Assembly (NCBI GenBank): GCA_003024785.1
Contig: PUQB01000203.1
Span: forward strand, 124,001 to 188,000
Reading direction: 5' to 3'
Origin: Selaginella tamariscina
Taxonomy: Eukaryota; Streptophyta; Lycopodiopsida; Selaginellales; Selaginellaceae
Length of the DNA: 64,000 nt
In this document: positions 9,186-22,222 of the stretch, piece by piece
Position numbering within the stretch: position 1 is the stretch's first letter
Layout: every line of letters starts with the position of its first letter
Translations under genes and position numbers: made by a program
Notes under the pieces: generated by a model
The model's input: only the letters and a program-made list of their open reading frames with translations
Databases searched by the model: none
What the model was told of the DNA's origin: nothing

Positions 9186-11070
9186 ATGGCGGCTGAGCTT
9201 GAGATCTGTCGCCGATTACTTGAAGAAGAAAGGTTTTACGAAGTCGCTCGAAGCCTTTATAGAAGAGGCCAAACCGGTAAGTTTTTAATTTTCAGTTAAG
9301 TTCTCAGCATATGGTTTTCCACAGAAACCCGTTGGCGAGTTTGATGACGATTTGGAATACATCCACAAGGTCCACTTTGGTCAAATTCCCAAACCAAGGC
9401 AAGCTATATATCTACACAGAGAATGCATGCATGATTATACATGATCTTACATTTGCATGCAGCTTTGGGTCAAAGCAAGCTGCAGATGTCACCACCGAAG
9501 TGATTGATGTTTCTGGAGACGAGAAACCAAAGAATGAAGCAAACAAGAGAAGTACTGACGAGGTGAGGAATGGATCAGCTAGTAAGAAATCCAGGAAGAA
9601 GAACAAGAGACAGAAGACGAACGGTGGAGCACCGAAGGAAATCCTCACTATGAAGGTAGACGAAGCACTAAAGGATACTCCCATTGAAAATGCACCATTG
9701 ATAGAAGAAGCACTAAAGGCTACTCCCATTGAAGATGCATCAATGGTAGAAGAAGCACTAAAGGATCTCATTGAAGATGCACCAATGGTAGAAGCACTAA
9801 AGGGAGATGATGCGATTTCCAATGAAGCCACAGTAGTTCAAGATAAAAGGATGTGAGGATTGAGGGGATTAATGGGGATGGACGTGCTAAGAAGACTAGA
9901 AAGAAGAAGAATAAAAAGAAGGGTGTTCAGGAGCAGATTACGAAGGCTGAAGGGACTACGAAGGGTGATGAGCAGATTGTGAAGGGTGATGAGACTATGA
10001 ATGGAGATGAGCAGGAGCAGACTGAGCAGACCACAGAGTCTTGTAGATGCAATGAAGTTTGATGTGACAAAGGGTGATGAAGAGAGCAAGGCAACTGCTG
10101 TAAAAGAGGAGAAACCTATTGAGGTCGTGGAAGCTCCTTCGAATAAGAAGAAAAAGAAAGGAAAGAAAGGTACAAACATATACTGATATTCTATATACCT
10201 TTATGTATGATATCGTGTACGGATGAATGTATATTGTATCTACACTAATGGGTTTATTATCTTTATAAGGTGGTGAACAGCAAGCAAAGGCTGATGCTCA
10301 AGTTACAAAGGAAGAGAGTAATGCAACAGTTGAAGAGCTGACCAAGGAAAAGGAGAAACCTGTTGGGAAGTTCCCTCCAAAAAAAGAAGGGAAAGAAAGG
10401 TAAGCATCATACGAATTCATACCTACATATTCATTTACATTTCTGTATATCTGTTCCAGTCGTAAGAACGGACACAAAATGTGTGTGTGTGTGCGTGTGT
10501 ATGTGATAAATTATGTGATTGTTCAAACAGGTGATGAGCAGGTTGCGAATGCAGATGCTGATTTGAAGGCAGAGGAAAACGTTGGTAATGATCAAGACAA
10601 TGTAGAGAAGATGGAAGCTGATGATGCAAAGGTGATGGAAGCTCTTCGAAGAAGGGAAAGAAGGCTAAGAACGAAGGTACATGATGCATGCACATGTATG
10701 TATGTGTGTCTAAGTCTCCGTGGACTCTCTCTCTCTCCCTCTCTGAAACTGTATCAGAAAGGCTACCATACTTTATCCTTATCGCATTCTTTCAACAGAC
10801 TCACTGTAGTGGATGTTTTTTAAACAGTTGAAGAGCAAATTACGAAGATTGAGGATGAGAAAGCAGCACAAATTGATAAGACGGATAATGAGGATGGAGG
10901 CTCTAGCAAGAAGAAGAGAAAGAGGAAGGGTAAAGAAGTCACTCAAGAGAATAAAGGTAAATGTCATATATGTATGTGTATGCGTGTGTTATCCTCAATG
11001 AATATAGCATTATTTGTGCATATATTATCTTTGTTCTCTATATTTGTTGTTGGTCTCTCTCTCTCCTCTC

Positions 11071-11104
<34 letters not shown>

Positions 11105-11369
11105 AAACACCGCTTGTATGTACAAGTGCTCCTGGAAATAGGTGAAGAGCATGGCGAGAAAGAGGACAAATGTGAGGAGACTCCACAGGAGCAGACTCCA
11201 AAGAAGAAGAGGGTAAGTAGTTAATATTGCTAAATTGCTTAATAATAAGTGAAATATGTGTAGAGAATGATGAAGGAATAATGAGTTCTAAGAAGAAGAG
11301 CAAAAAGGAAAATGCTGTGCAACCGGACGCTGAGAAGGTCTAAGAAGAAGAAGAATAAATCAGAGTAGT
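9186..11369 (+). CDS. LisH-domain, Lys/Glu-rich nucleolar-type protein (SRP40/Nopp140-like) made of repeated exons
   Basis: Near the start a LisH motif is readable: SVADYLKKKGFTKSLEAFIE, then EAKP|KPVGEFDDDLEYIHKVHFG across a 60-bp intron. The ATG at 9186 gives MAAELE but enters this motif only with a one-base shift. Next comes a GC-AG type donor (caaaccaag|gcaagc) and a large exon with basic runs (KKSRKKNKRQK) and four acidic repeats of the type EALKDTPIENAP. Later exons repeatedly start G(D/E)EQ and end in KKKKGKK|G before a gt donor (about 10170, 10400, 10675, 10955, 11213). Termination near 11369 after SKKKSKKE-like sequence is uncertain, as are frame shifts near 9855 and 10062. Alternating acidic and basic blocks after LisH fit nucleolar Nopp140/SRP40-like chaperones of snoRNPs. 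A telobox-like 'tttagggtt' lies at 9087. Confidence 0.6.
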
Positions 11370-11622
11370 TGATATTTTTGTAGTAGAAATTCTCATCAAT
11401 GCGGAAATGTTTTGTCTTAAATATTCAAAAATTAATAAACAAGAAGTAAAAACGAGTGATTATTTCCATCCCAATATAAATACGAGTTTCGTTTTGGAAG
11501 GAGCATGGAACTTAATAGCAAGACTTCGTTAATTCTGTTCAGTACTGACAAGAATATATTCATATGTAGCAGCCACGTATATTAATCTATGACATGTACA
11601 TTGATATAAAATATAGACATTG

Positions 11623-13041
11623 TTACAAGTTGTCATGACCAAGTTTCATGATAAGCAAACTAACAAGCTCCTCCCTCTTCTGAGACCTGATTTCTTCCTG
11701 TGCACGCCTTGCCTCCTCGTGTTCCCACCAAGCCTGCTCGCGCACCATCCTCTCCTGCTCCATCTTGTCCATCCTCTCCCTCCATTCCGCCTCCCTTTTC
11801 CTCCTCTCCTTAGCCCTTCTCTCCATGTCCTCCCTCCATTGCTCCTCCATTCTCTGCTGCTGTTGAAAGAAATCCTCTAACACCTCTTGCATGTTGTTTG
11901 CTCTGTACTTCTCTGCTGTTGCCCTCTGTCTCTCCTTGTCCGCCTTCAATATGCAGGTATATTTGCATAAATACATTGATTTATTACGTTGAAAAGATTT
12001 AAAAGTTCTCGAGCATTCAGTATATGGATACCTATATTATGCATATAATAGATAGGTAAACACAGTTGTGTTCATAAGCCTCTCTTTATATATACCCACA
12101 GACATGTATGCAGTAACACATACGCTTGTATAATATTCAACTACAATGGAGCGTACCTTCCTCTTTTTCTTTTGGACGGATTTCTGATCATCTTCACTCT
12201 GAGAAGAGTCGTCATCTTCAGTTTCGTCCTCGGACAAATCCCCCCGCCCATGATCCCAGGTTTCGTCTGCCTTAACTTCCTCTTTGGCCTCAGACCGTCT
12301 GATTCGAGAAGCAACTTAGAGCCCGCATTCTTTAGCCTGGCCTTAAATATTGCATCCAGTTCATCGAAAAATGGACACTGCCGACCATTTTCTGGATCTG
12401 AAAGCTCCTTTCCCTTAACAAACTTAATGAAACACACATACACACAAAATCACACACACAGAGGCACACATTCATATGCAGTACATTAAATGCAGAACTC
12501 GTGAGAAGTTCACAATGTTCGAGATCTTTTTATAATGGGCATGTAGTAAGTTAATCACTTACACACTTGTGTTAAATTTTCTGCAATATCAGAGAGCAAA
12601 TGAGAAGTGTCAAGTGTAATGCCATACTGCTCAAGTATATGTATGTGTGTGTAGTCCTTCAATGTGAAACATAAGCATGTACACGCACACAGACACACAA
12701 CACACACACATCGGCAAAGAACTAACCTTGTAGCGATTGACTAGATTTTTCCACTTGCATTTGCACTGATCAGCGCTCCTGCGGAACCCCTTCTCCTTCA
12801 TCTTGCCAGAGATGAGCTCCCATAGTGTCTTGTTCCTCTTTGTCTGTGTGAAATCCATCTCTAGCTCTGCCCGAATGGCAATCAGCTCCTTCGTCTCGGT
12901 AGACCCATTGCGGAATGCGGTCATCCTTCCTTCCCCTCCGTGCTCTCTGGCCTTGTTGTCGGAGATACCATGGATTGCAACGGAACTGGAGTGTACATCC
13001 CACCCTCCCGCCATGCCCCCAAGAACCCTACAATACTGCAT
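11623..13041 (-). CDS. Trihelix (GT-type, SANT/Myb-like) transcription factor
   Basis: Minus strand, four exons. Exon 1 starts at the ATG at 13041 (MQYCRVLGGMAGG) or the inner ATG at 13014. It holds a trihelix domain: ETKELIAIRAELEMDF, KTLWELISGKMKEKGF, RSADQCKCKWKNLVNRYK; the Trp/Ile spaced helices and CKWKNLVNRYK are diagnostic. The next exon (about 12420-12160) carries the extension GKELSDPENGRQCPFFDELD, typical of GT factors, then an acidic patch (DLSEDETEDDDSSQSEDD) and an NLS (KKKRK). The last exon (to the stop at 11623) is a long coiled coil, EQWREDMERRAKERRKREAE onward. One base is out of frame near 12295 between LLLESDGL and EEVKADETW. A telobox, aaaccctaaa, is at 13065-13074, 24 bp upstream of the ATG. 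Expected nuclear DNA-binding regulator. Confidence 0.75.
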
Positions 13042-13284
13042 TTTCCGCCATAGCCAAGAACGCAAAACCCTAAACGAATATGACACGGAATATGCCATAT
13101 TCAAATTTAGTGTTAAGTTAACAATGAACATGCTCAAAATCTATCAATACAAACTGAGACAAACATAAGACAAATACACAGATCAATACGTTCCCCCAAC
13201 ACATACATAATGCAATACAAAAATTTAAACTTGTTTATGCTTTTTAACTGGATTAAGTACAAAGTTAATGTTTCTTCTTGGACA

Positions 13285-13573
13285 TCATACACTGAGCTTT
13301 GAAAGTTGTATGGACATATCTAGCGTATTTGCAGAAGACGCAACTTCTTCGTATACACCCATGTCAGTGAGAATCTGAACTACTCGAAGTGCCAGGAACC
13401 TGTCGTAACGTTCACCGCTCCTTTCCATGACCATCTGCCATTGTAAATTCCCATCAACAAATAAACAATGATATACAAATCATATTAAATGACGCCATAT
13501 AATACCATACCACTCTGAAGACAGCCGTCCATCACATGGTTCTTCATCGTGCTGTAAACTGTATATAATACTG

Positions 13574-13609
<36 letters not shown>

Positions 13610-14074
13610 GCAAACCTCGTCTTTGAAGGAGGCCATTCCAATGGCAGACAGTGTATCAGAAGCGAGGTAGTACCGTTCCAAGTAATTGAACATCTTGGTG
13701 AGATAGTGCACCATTATCTTATGGTTATCCCATCTGTCAACGAACTCCCTCAAGAAAGACTCCCCTTGTTTTCCCCTTAGTGCAGGCAAAACCTACAATA
13801 TACATTTATTAAAAATTATATTATTATATATATATTAAACCAACAGTACCGTGGAGTTATGTATTCTGTGTAAACCTCTCTGTATCGAGAAAGGAGGGGA
13901 GGTTTGTATGTCTAGGTTGGCGCTTACAGTAAACCGCATCGTAACAGCCCTACAACATAAATGGATCATGGGAAGATACAAGTGCAAAAATACATACGAA
14001 TAGCAGAGCATGAGCTCCTGCGGTGTCAATGCCGGTCCGCCATCAAGCAAATTCTTCAGCTTGGCGATACCCAT
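13285..14074 (-). pseudogene. Cullin, N-terminal part only
   Basis: Minus strand, about four exons with short introns. Exon 1 starts MGIAKLKNLLDGGPALTPQE. A middle exon has IQRGLHRIHNSTVL; the next has VLPALRGKQGESFLREFVDR, then NHKIMVHYLTKMFNYLERYY; the last starts MVMERSGERYDRFLALRVVQ and runs to a TGA at 13285. These match the first cullin repeat of CUL1-type SCF scaffolds (the IxxLKxxL start, NSTVLPxLR, WxxHKxMVxxLxxxFxYLxRY), the part that binds SKP1. A cullin should continue for another ~500 residues with the RBX1-binding cullin homology and neddylation regions; here it is followed by AT-rich DNA. It is a truncated duplicate, or an SKP1-binding fragment that could act as a decoy if expressed. 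Telobox-like 'tttagggctt' at 14098 sits by the start. Confidence 0.7.
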
Positions 14075-14099
14075 CTCCAGTCTCCATGATTCAAGGTTT

Positions 14100-17000
14100 A
14101 GGGCTTACCCTGTTTAGGGCAAAAAATATTTTTATAAATGTATTTAAATGAAATTTCATTTAAAAAATTTATACTTTTAAATTTCATTTAAAAATAATTG
14201 AAAAAATTGTTGTTTATTTAAATATCATATTTGTTTAATTTATTTATATTGAAAACTTACCTTTCAAATTTTAACATTCGTAAGTGTGTATTATCGAATT
14301 TTAAGGTTTGTACTTTAAAATTTTGAATATAAAATTTAAATTAAATTTAAATCAATATTATAGTAAATATTATATATTTATTTCTTCTCATTAGGGTTCA
14401 AACCCTTTTAAGGTTAATATAATTTATTGATTTATTTTCCTAAATTACAAACTCCATAAATAATATTAAACTCATTTTAAAAAATCATTAACAAAATATA
14501 TCGAATCTCTTTTTTTCTCTCTTATATTATCTATTTCAAAATAAAAATTATTTAACAATATAATAGGAAAGAAAAAAAAAACAGAGAAAGTAATTGTCAT
14601 TAATCCACTTATTTCATATTTAAAATATACATATTATATGTAAACAATTTAATAATATTAAAATTTTAAATTTATTAAATTAAAGAGAAATTATAAAATT
14701 CAAATTTTATTAATTCTAAACAATGACTCTTCTAGCAAGGCTTATAAAAAGCCTTATTAACATGTTAGGAAGTACACATATATTATCATGAGGTTCCGCG
14801 TTCAAATCCAGACGCATACCAGGGCTTAAAATTCATTTCGAGTGTGATTTAGGGTTCTCGGTTAGGGATTCTCTAGAGCAAGGTACAAATGCATTGTTAT
14901 ACCTGCAATACTGTTACCATGAGCAGGTATTGCACACACACACACACAAACCATGTTTGTTGCGCATGTGTACTTGAAGTCTATATTCTCGCTGCCACAT
15001 CATTCATACTTTGGTTTTTCACTAGAACAGTTAATTAAATTAAAAATTAAATTACTAATGACCAATTTCCATTTAATCATGGTTAATGAGTTTTTTTTTA
15101 TTAATTAAAGCTTTTGGGCTTGAAGATATAAATATTGTAAAGACTTGAGAATAAATTATATAAAAAAGATAAAAATATGAATATGTTACTGAATAGCCTT
15201 TGTGAATATTGTGTTCATATATACGATACAAAAGTATAGGTACAGTGATTCATGTGTATATTAAATAATTAATCTATAAACATAAATTATAATTTTCAGT
15301 TAAAGTTATACATTTTTGTTTATATACATAAAGGTATATATTTATTCCAAGCATTCTTGTTCTTAAGACTTATGTGTACATGTTAAATAAATGCATTTGC
15401 ATACATAAAACATATCAATACACAACACATATGTTTATATATGCATATATACATGCATAGAGAGAGAAAAAGATTACATGCATGAGTATATGCATGCATA
15501 CATATGGGGCAAGTATTATGCATGGAGAGAGAAAGATTACATGCACACATGGAAAGAGATAGATATTACATGTATAACTATAAACATTCCGTACGTATTA
15601 ATATTTTTATAATTCTAATATCGATGCTTTCCTCTTCATAATGCAAAAATGAATATAATTAGAATATATATGATTACATAAATACATATATACATAACTA
15701 TATATATATATTTTATAATATAAAAACAAGATTAAAGATGATAAGTATTTCACTAAAATCTTTCTTTGCCTTAATCAACTTTTTTTAAGCATTGAGAAGC
15801 TTATTGCATCTTTATTTAATGGATTTAAATTAGAAAAAAAAAATAATTAAAATAAAAAAGAAATCACTTGCATATTAAATTAATTAATAACAAGTGATAA
15901 AAAAATCGATTGGTAATTACCACAAGCCATTGTGCCTTGTCATTTTGTAATTCCAAATAAGTCTCCATGGGCTTGTGTAAGGAAAAAAAGAAAAACTTAA
16001 TAATAACTTATATATTTAAATTATACATGTGTCATTTGGTAATTGTATAACTAGGTAAAATTGTCTAATTGTTTGGCTACTATTGAAAAAGTTATATAGG
16101 TGCCACATAGGTGTCATATATGTGCCATGTAAATGTTAAATTTTAAATAACCAGCAAGTTGGAAAAATAAACTAGTGATAAAATAAATAATTTATTAAAA
16201 TTTAATTGGTTCAGGCAATTAACTACCCACTAGTGAAAAGTGGGCCGTACATAGATACCACACATATACATTTACAAAGGTTGCTACACCTAAAACCAAG
16301 AACAATCTCATTATCTCGTACAAGTTGCCTCTATGCTTCACTAACACATTGCTCCGTAAACACAAGAACCAAATTATTTCTAATTAGAACTTCAAAATAA
16401 GCAGTTTTTATTAAAAATGTTTGGTTGTCATGTAAGTACATGTTTATATATATTGTGTTAACATATATATAATTTATATATGTGAAGTGTGTGTGTATAC
16501 ACACACACATCTTTTGTTTGTATAGTTCTATATTATTTATATTCATATAACATTTTTTTTATAAAAGTCTTTACTTACATCCTTAACAAATCAAAATTGG
16601 TGTACTTTGGAGACAAGAATTATTTAGTGCTGTTGTTACAGTCAAACGAGATTGGGGTGTTTCTAATCTTCACGAGCGAGACAAGAAATCAATAACAAAT
16701 CAGGTATTAATTAAATATTTATCTATTTCTCTCTTTCTATATATATATTTTATTTTCTAATAGCTACCAAAGTAAGTAGCAATTTGTTGAGCTACAAATC
16801 AACCCAATTGTTTGATCTTCAATTTTGAAGGTTTGTACACACACATACATACTTATATGATAAATTTTTTTATAAAAAGATCATATTTATATTTTAATAT
16901 GTATAAATCATTATTATGCTTAATTTTTAAAAAGAAGACTTAACTACAAAGGAGATAGCCTTCTATGTTAAAAGAAGTAATTTATATAATAAAGAGAGTG

Positions 17001-20000
17001 AAAAAATGAGAAAGGAAGAGAATATTTTTATAGACTTTTTATTTAAAACAGATTGTAAACATGACGATATTGTACCCAAACTCGTGAACAGAGATACATT
17101 ACAATATACACACATATACACACATGTTTATGCATTCATTGAGTGTAAGAATAAATTTTTTTTTAAATAGAACTTGAGGGAGTGGAGCTACAAGCCAAAG
17201 TGGTTCGGAATAGTAAATACATAGTACATATATATAGGTACACATATATATGCAATGTACTTATGTATGCCTATCATATACACATGAGATACGAAAACAT
17301 TATATACACAAAAACACATGAACCTTATGTACATGTTTCTATTTACATACTCATTAGTGCGTGTGGGTGGGTGTACGTGTGCTTATTATATTAATTAAAT
17401 AATAAATGTTTAATTAGTTTATAAAGAAATTGATGTCAAAAGAGTGGTATATAATGTAATTATTATGAGCTACAAGGTGTATGTGTGTGTGAGAGAGAGG
17501 GGGAAAGATCTCACTCAATCTATATAGTATGGTAATATATGTTTTTTAATAAATTAATTTATTCATTATTTAATTAATATATATAAGCATACATACACAC
17601 TCTTATATGTAGTTAGATAGAAAAATTAACATAATGTTTGTATGTTTATACATTTTTATAGGTAAATTATATACTTACCATCCCAACCACTTCATAACTC
17701 AATTCTGTTCAAAAACAAATTTATTTTATATACTCGATGATGTATATATGAATGTAGTAATTTCTCCCTCTTTCTCTTTTTCTATATATAATTGTACCTT
17801 CTCATATGTATTTAGATAAAAACATTAACATAACATTTGTATGTTTGTATGTTTTATAGTAAATTATATATTTACCATCCAACCACTTTAACTTATAACT
17901 CAATTCTGTGTTCAAAAACAAATTTATTCTTATATACTCGACGATGTATGCATGAATGCAATAATTTCTCTTTCTTTCTCTCTCTATATATATAATTGTA
18001 CATTCTTCCTCGTGGATGACTACATAGACAGCTTGTTGAAATGTTAAAGCAAATATTGTTAAATTAATAAAAATATGTTAGATTTATCTCTCCCCAAATA
18101 ATGTCTTTTAACAATGTCACGTCCTACAACATTATCTTGTAGGCTGTGTATGTAACAAGGTACCCTTTACAAACATAACCATTATGGGTGTCTAGTCCAC
18201 GACAATGTCAAGTCTTAAAAAAAATAACAAACTTCTTTATAAATTTTATTTTTAAAAATTTAAACATTTTAATGTTTCTTCTCATTTTTCTTATTATAAT
18301 ATAAACATCATCTCTCTAATTATAAAACAATTCATATTACAAGAGTATGGTGTATAAATTCTCAAAAGTTAAAAAATCTTAAGAACTCATTGTATTTTTG
18401 GTAGTTCTTAAAGAAAATGTAATAAAATAATATAAAACATCTTGTGTGTAATATAGAAATTATGGTATTACATATAAAATAATTTGTAAGAATAATGTCT
18501 TTGGTTTATTAAATATTGATAAGAAATATTTAATAAACCAAAGATTTATAATATATATAGTTACTATATAAATATATATGACTAGGTTAATCATTTGATG
18601 CAATAATGTTAAGGTGAACTTATATGATTCTAGTTTGACTTAATCTCAATTGTAATTATTATTACATTTTACTTTGATTTGCTAAAAAACATAAATGAAT
18701 TTATTATACAAAAAATTAAAAATGTGTGCTTATACTAAAGATTGATTATATATATAAGGAATGTAAATATACATATATACAAACATATATTTAACACAAT
18801 ATATATATGTATATGTTCTATACCTTTTGTCTAACGATATTCATTAAAATGTATTTGTATGTTATATAGTTAGCAACATTTTTAAAGTGTATTTTTTTAT
18901 ATGTATTAAATAAAAATATATTTCTATGAACATTGTTAGACAAAAGTAAATATTTACACATATACATATATACAAATTATAACTATATATATATTCTTAA
19001 AATTTCTCATATTTATGTGTGTATCTTTAAATTTATTATATTTACCCTTACCAAACTTCAACGTACTTGAAATATAATAGGTTTAATTTAACTTTAGCAT
19101 TAAATATTTTAACCATTAGAAACAAAATAGAAAATAAAAATAATTAAAAATAACATAAAAGTATTTTTAAATACTTCATATACTATCTTAAAACAAGTGT
19201 TATACATCCCACCACCTTCCATGTCACTTGCCATATGGCACTTTAATAACATACCAAGAGGTGATAACCTCTTTTATTTTAAATTATAATAAAATTTAAA
19301 TAATAAGTTAATAAATATTAAAACTAAGAGAAACAACATATATAAAAATTAATGTATAAATTAAAATGTATAAAAATCATATGCATTAACCTTATTGCAC
19401 TTATTGCTGTAATGGACTCTGCAGGTTTTTACCATGCAAGTCCACTATAGAATACACATTTTCTCTCAGGGTCATTTATGTATACATTTTGCACTAGTGG
19501 TTAGAAGTAAAAATAAATAATAAATTAATAAATACTAAAAGCCAAATTTATAAAAGGTTATATATTAACTAAAAAAATGTGTAAAACAATATGTATTAAC
19601 CCTAAAGGTTTTTTTTAATGTATACATTTCTTACATTTCAAGTCAAAATCAATATAAAAATAATAAATTAATAAATACTAAAAAATAAAAGAAATAAAAT
19701 TATATAGAAATTTATAAAAATCATGTAAAAACTATATGTATTAACCTTAGAAAACTTTTATCTATTACATTTTAAATGAAAATCAAATTTTAAAATAATA
19801 ATTAATAATATTAAAAATCATATAATTACTTGAGAGCTGTTATGTTCATAAATTACTGATTTATTTGGGTCCAACTGACCCAGAATTTAAGGAAGAATGC
19901 AAGCACTGTGCATGAGGGGTTGTATTTATTATTTATTTATTTGTTTGGAATTTAAAGTGAAATAAAATGATATTAATTGAATATACATACTTAAATTCAT

Positions 20001-20960
20001 GAAAACTACATGAAATAAATTATATATATAAATAATTCAATTTAATTTAATTTCAGTATATTTAAAATTTCATTTCTAAAATTTATTATTTGGTTTTAAT
20101 TTTCTCTTTTATTTATTCAAATTAAATTTTTAAACACTAAAATTAAAATTAGACTTTTTATATTTTAGTTTATTAAGTTTGAAAGTGTTGAAGTTTAATA
20201 AGAATATTTATGTAAATATAACATTTCTTTGAGAGTGAAAATGAAGTTAAATCTTTTTGAGAGTATACATGTAAATATGAGAAATATCAAGAGCAAATGT
20301 ATAATTTTAATTTATTTTTAATGTATATTTGTATAAATTTTAAATTTTTTGTATAATGAAATAATTATGCTTTTAACAAATTAAAACAGGAGTGTATAAG
20401 ATTAAGTGAAATTATGGTTATATTTCACCTTAACAGTGCTATATCTAATGACTAATCCAGTGTTATATATATATATATATATATATCATGCTTCAAATAT
20501 TTATATAATAAAATATGTATGGATATATTATCAATCTTAATTTAACCAATATAATAACATGCCATTAAATATTCAATAACAACCACTATTTAAAAGTAAA
20601 TTGTTTGTGTATTTAATATCATAATTTTTATTTTACTTATGTATAGACTATATGTTCTATGTTATTTTATTTAATAATTATCATTAAAAGAAATAATTTG
20701 TGACTCATTATCTCATTTTTTTACTTTTGAAATTTCATATATACATTATACACACTTATAATATGAATTGTTTTATAATAACACTAAAGAGAGATGATAT
20801 AAACCTATGTTTGTACATATATTTAACACAATATACATAAGAACATATACATCTACTTTTTATTTAGTACACGTGTATTTTATTTTTTGTTTTATGTCAA
20901 TTAGACTTATTATAATTTACAAATTATGAGAATCAAATTCACAATTTGTGAGTATTAAAA
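14100..20960. other. 6.9-kb AT-rich region without genes
   Basis: No exon with family resemblance or sustained coding character was seen on either strand. The region is mostly A/T with (TA)n tracts (for example 20465-20486), (CA)n tracts (14934-14948) and 'tatatacacac' patches. A tandem duplication lies at 17595-18000. Near 14790-14815 'gaggttccgcgttcaaatccagac' resembles a tRNA T-arm but has no cloverleaf around it. Confidence 0.65.
17595..18003. repeat. Diverged tandem duplication, ~200-bp unit
   Basis: Two adjacent units share an ordered set of phrases: 'attaacataa(t/c)(g/a)tttgtatgttt', 'gtaaattatata(c/t)ttaccatcc', 'aactcaattctg', 'caaaaacaaatttatt', 'atatactcga(t/c)gatgtat' and 'taatttctc ... 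tctatatata(ta)taattgtac'. They begin near 17595 and 17800. Scattered substitutions and small indels show an old event. Confidence 0.75.
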
Positions 20961-20997
20961 TTCACAGGTTAAGAACTTTCAAAAAGTTCTATTTTTC

Positions 20998-21600
20998 CCT
21001 TCATGTTTTACTGTGGTGTGTGCGTGTGTGTGTGGCATACATATCTTACACATCCACACATAGATAAAGCCATGAATGGAGCACACGCACGCACCGCAAA
21101 CACATAGGCTCATCTGGGCGGCTGGCACTTCTGTATTACCACCGTCCTTGCACGCGCACATTGCCATCTTGGAAAAGTAGTCCGGGTTGAAGTTGCAAAG
21201 CGATACATAATCTCCACCCTGTCCTTGCCAAGAGATTCAGGTACTTGTGATTTGTTCAGAAGCGCTCCATCAGATTACAATTCAGTAAAAACAGAAAACT
21301 ATATTCATATTCCGCACGTATACACACGCACAAAGGAGAGAGAGAGTCTATAATGTAATTATGTAGCGTCTCTGTGGTTTTTGTATATGGACCTTGCGGC
21401 ATTTGTCCGATGCAAGCTTCAGCTTCTCCCCGTTATCCTCTTTGATCAGTGACGAGCAGAAACGTCTGCAGGCACTGCATATTGTCTCCGCTCTCTGGAT
21501 GCAAAGCAACAAGCAAACATCTCCCCACACTGTTTTCAGTATTGACGCTTTGCTGCTGCCACCAGGCACATACATGCATGAAGAAAATAACAATACGTTG
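20998..21600 (-). pseudogene. ZIP4/SPO22 fragment
   Basis: Minus-strand sequence homologous to two exons of the intact gene at 23880-27843. 21110-21260 corresponds to 24620-24850 (MAMCACKDGGNTEVPAA versus MAMHACNEGGNTEVPAA). 21390-21560 corresponds to 24935-25130 (IKEDNGEKLKLASDKCRKV, and SGDNMQCLQT). Internal deletions, for example the loss of GYLD before KCRKV, and frame breaks show it is dead. It keeps the exon order and orientation of its source, so it came from a segmental genomic duplication, not from mRNA. Confidence 0.8.
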
Positions 21601-22222
21601 TTGTTCACTTATTGAGCAAATACGAAATATCAAACAACTTGGGTGTGCGCATGTGCGTGTCTGTCCGTGTGTGAACCATGGCACTTTCTAGGCCAGCATA
21701 TTCGAGAGAGCAGATACTGCCTCTTAAAAATGTGGAATATACTTTTTCACCTTAGCCACTTATTCTTAGTATATCCTTTTTTTATTAGAACAGATTTAAT
21801 AGAAATCAGAGTTATAACGGACAACATGGCAGTCAAAGTTATATAGGACTAAAAGAACTTGAAAGTATAGGAGGCAGAGGCTAGTGAGATAGTCAATCCA
21901 TGGATGATTTGAGTACAACGCTTTGCCCGATTTACTTGTCTGGTTTACTTCCCTACCAGTGCATTTCTTCTTGTTCTTTTGAATGAAACCTCTTCTTCTT
22001 CAACTTGCACTTAATAGTTTAAATTAATGATTCATAAAACACACACACACACACACACACGCACCTCAAAGCTCGAGGCTCGTGTGTGCGTGTGTGTGAG
22101 TGAAGTATCTAATAAAAATCAAGAAGTTTCCGTTAATACGTTTGTTAAGTGCGAAGGGGAAGAGAAACCTCTTCAATTGAACGATGACAAAACATCGCTT
22201 TAACCTGCTTTAACAACCATAA

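Noticed and set aside
9412-9831. 139-codon minus-strand ORF rich in Ser/Ala/Phe
   Set aside because: It is the antisense shadow of the acidic EALKD repeats of the plus-strand nucleolar gene.
14740-14825. Possible tRNA near 'gttccgcgttcaaatccag'
   Set aside because: The upstream sequence does not give a D-arm or anticodon stem. At most an ancient remnant.
22040-22062. CRISPR-like or satellite array
   Set aside because: These are plain (AC)n microsatellites, without spacers or a longer unit. The organism is a plant.
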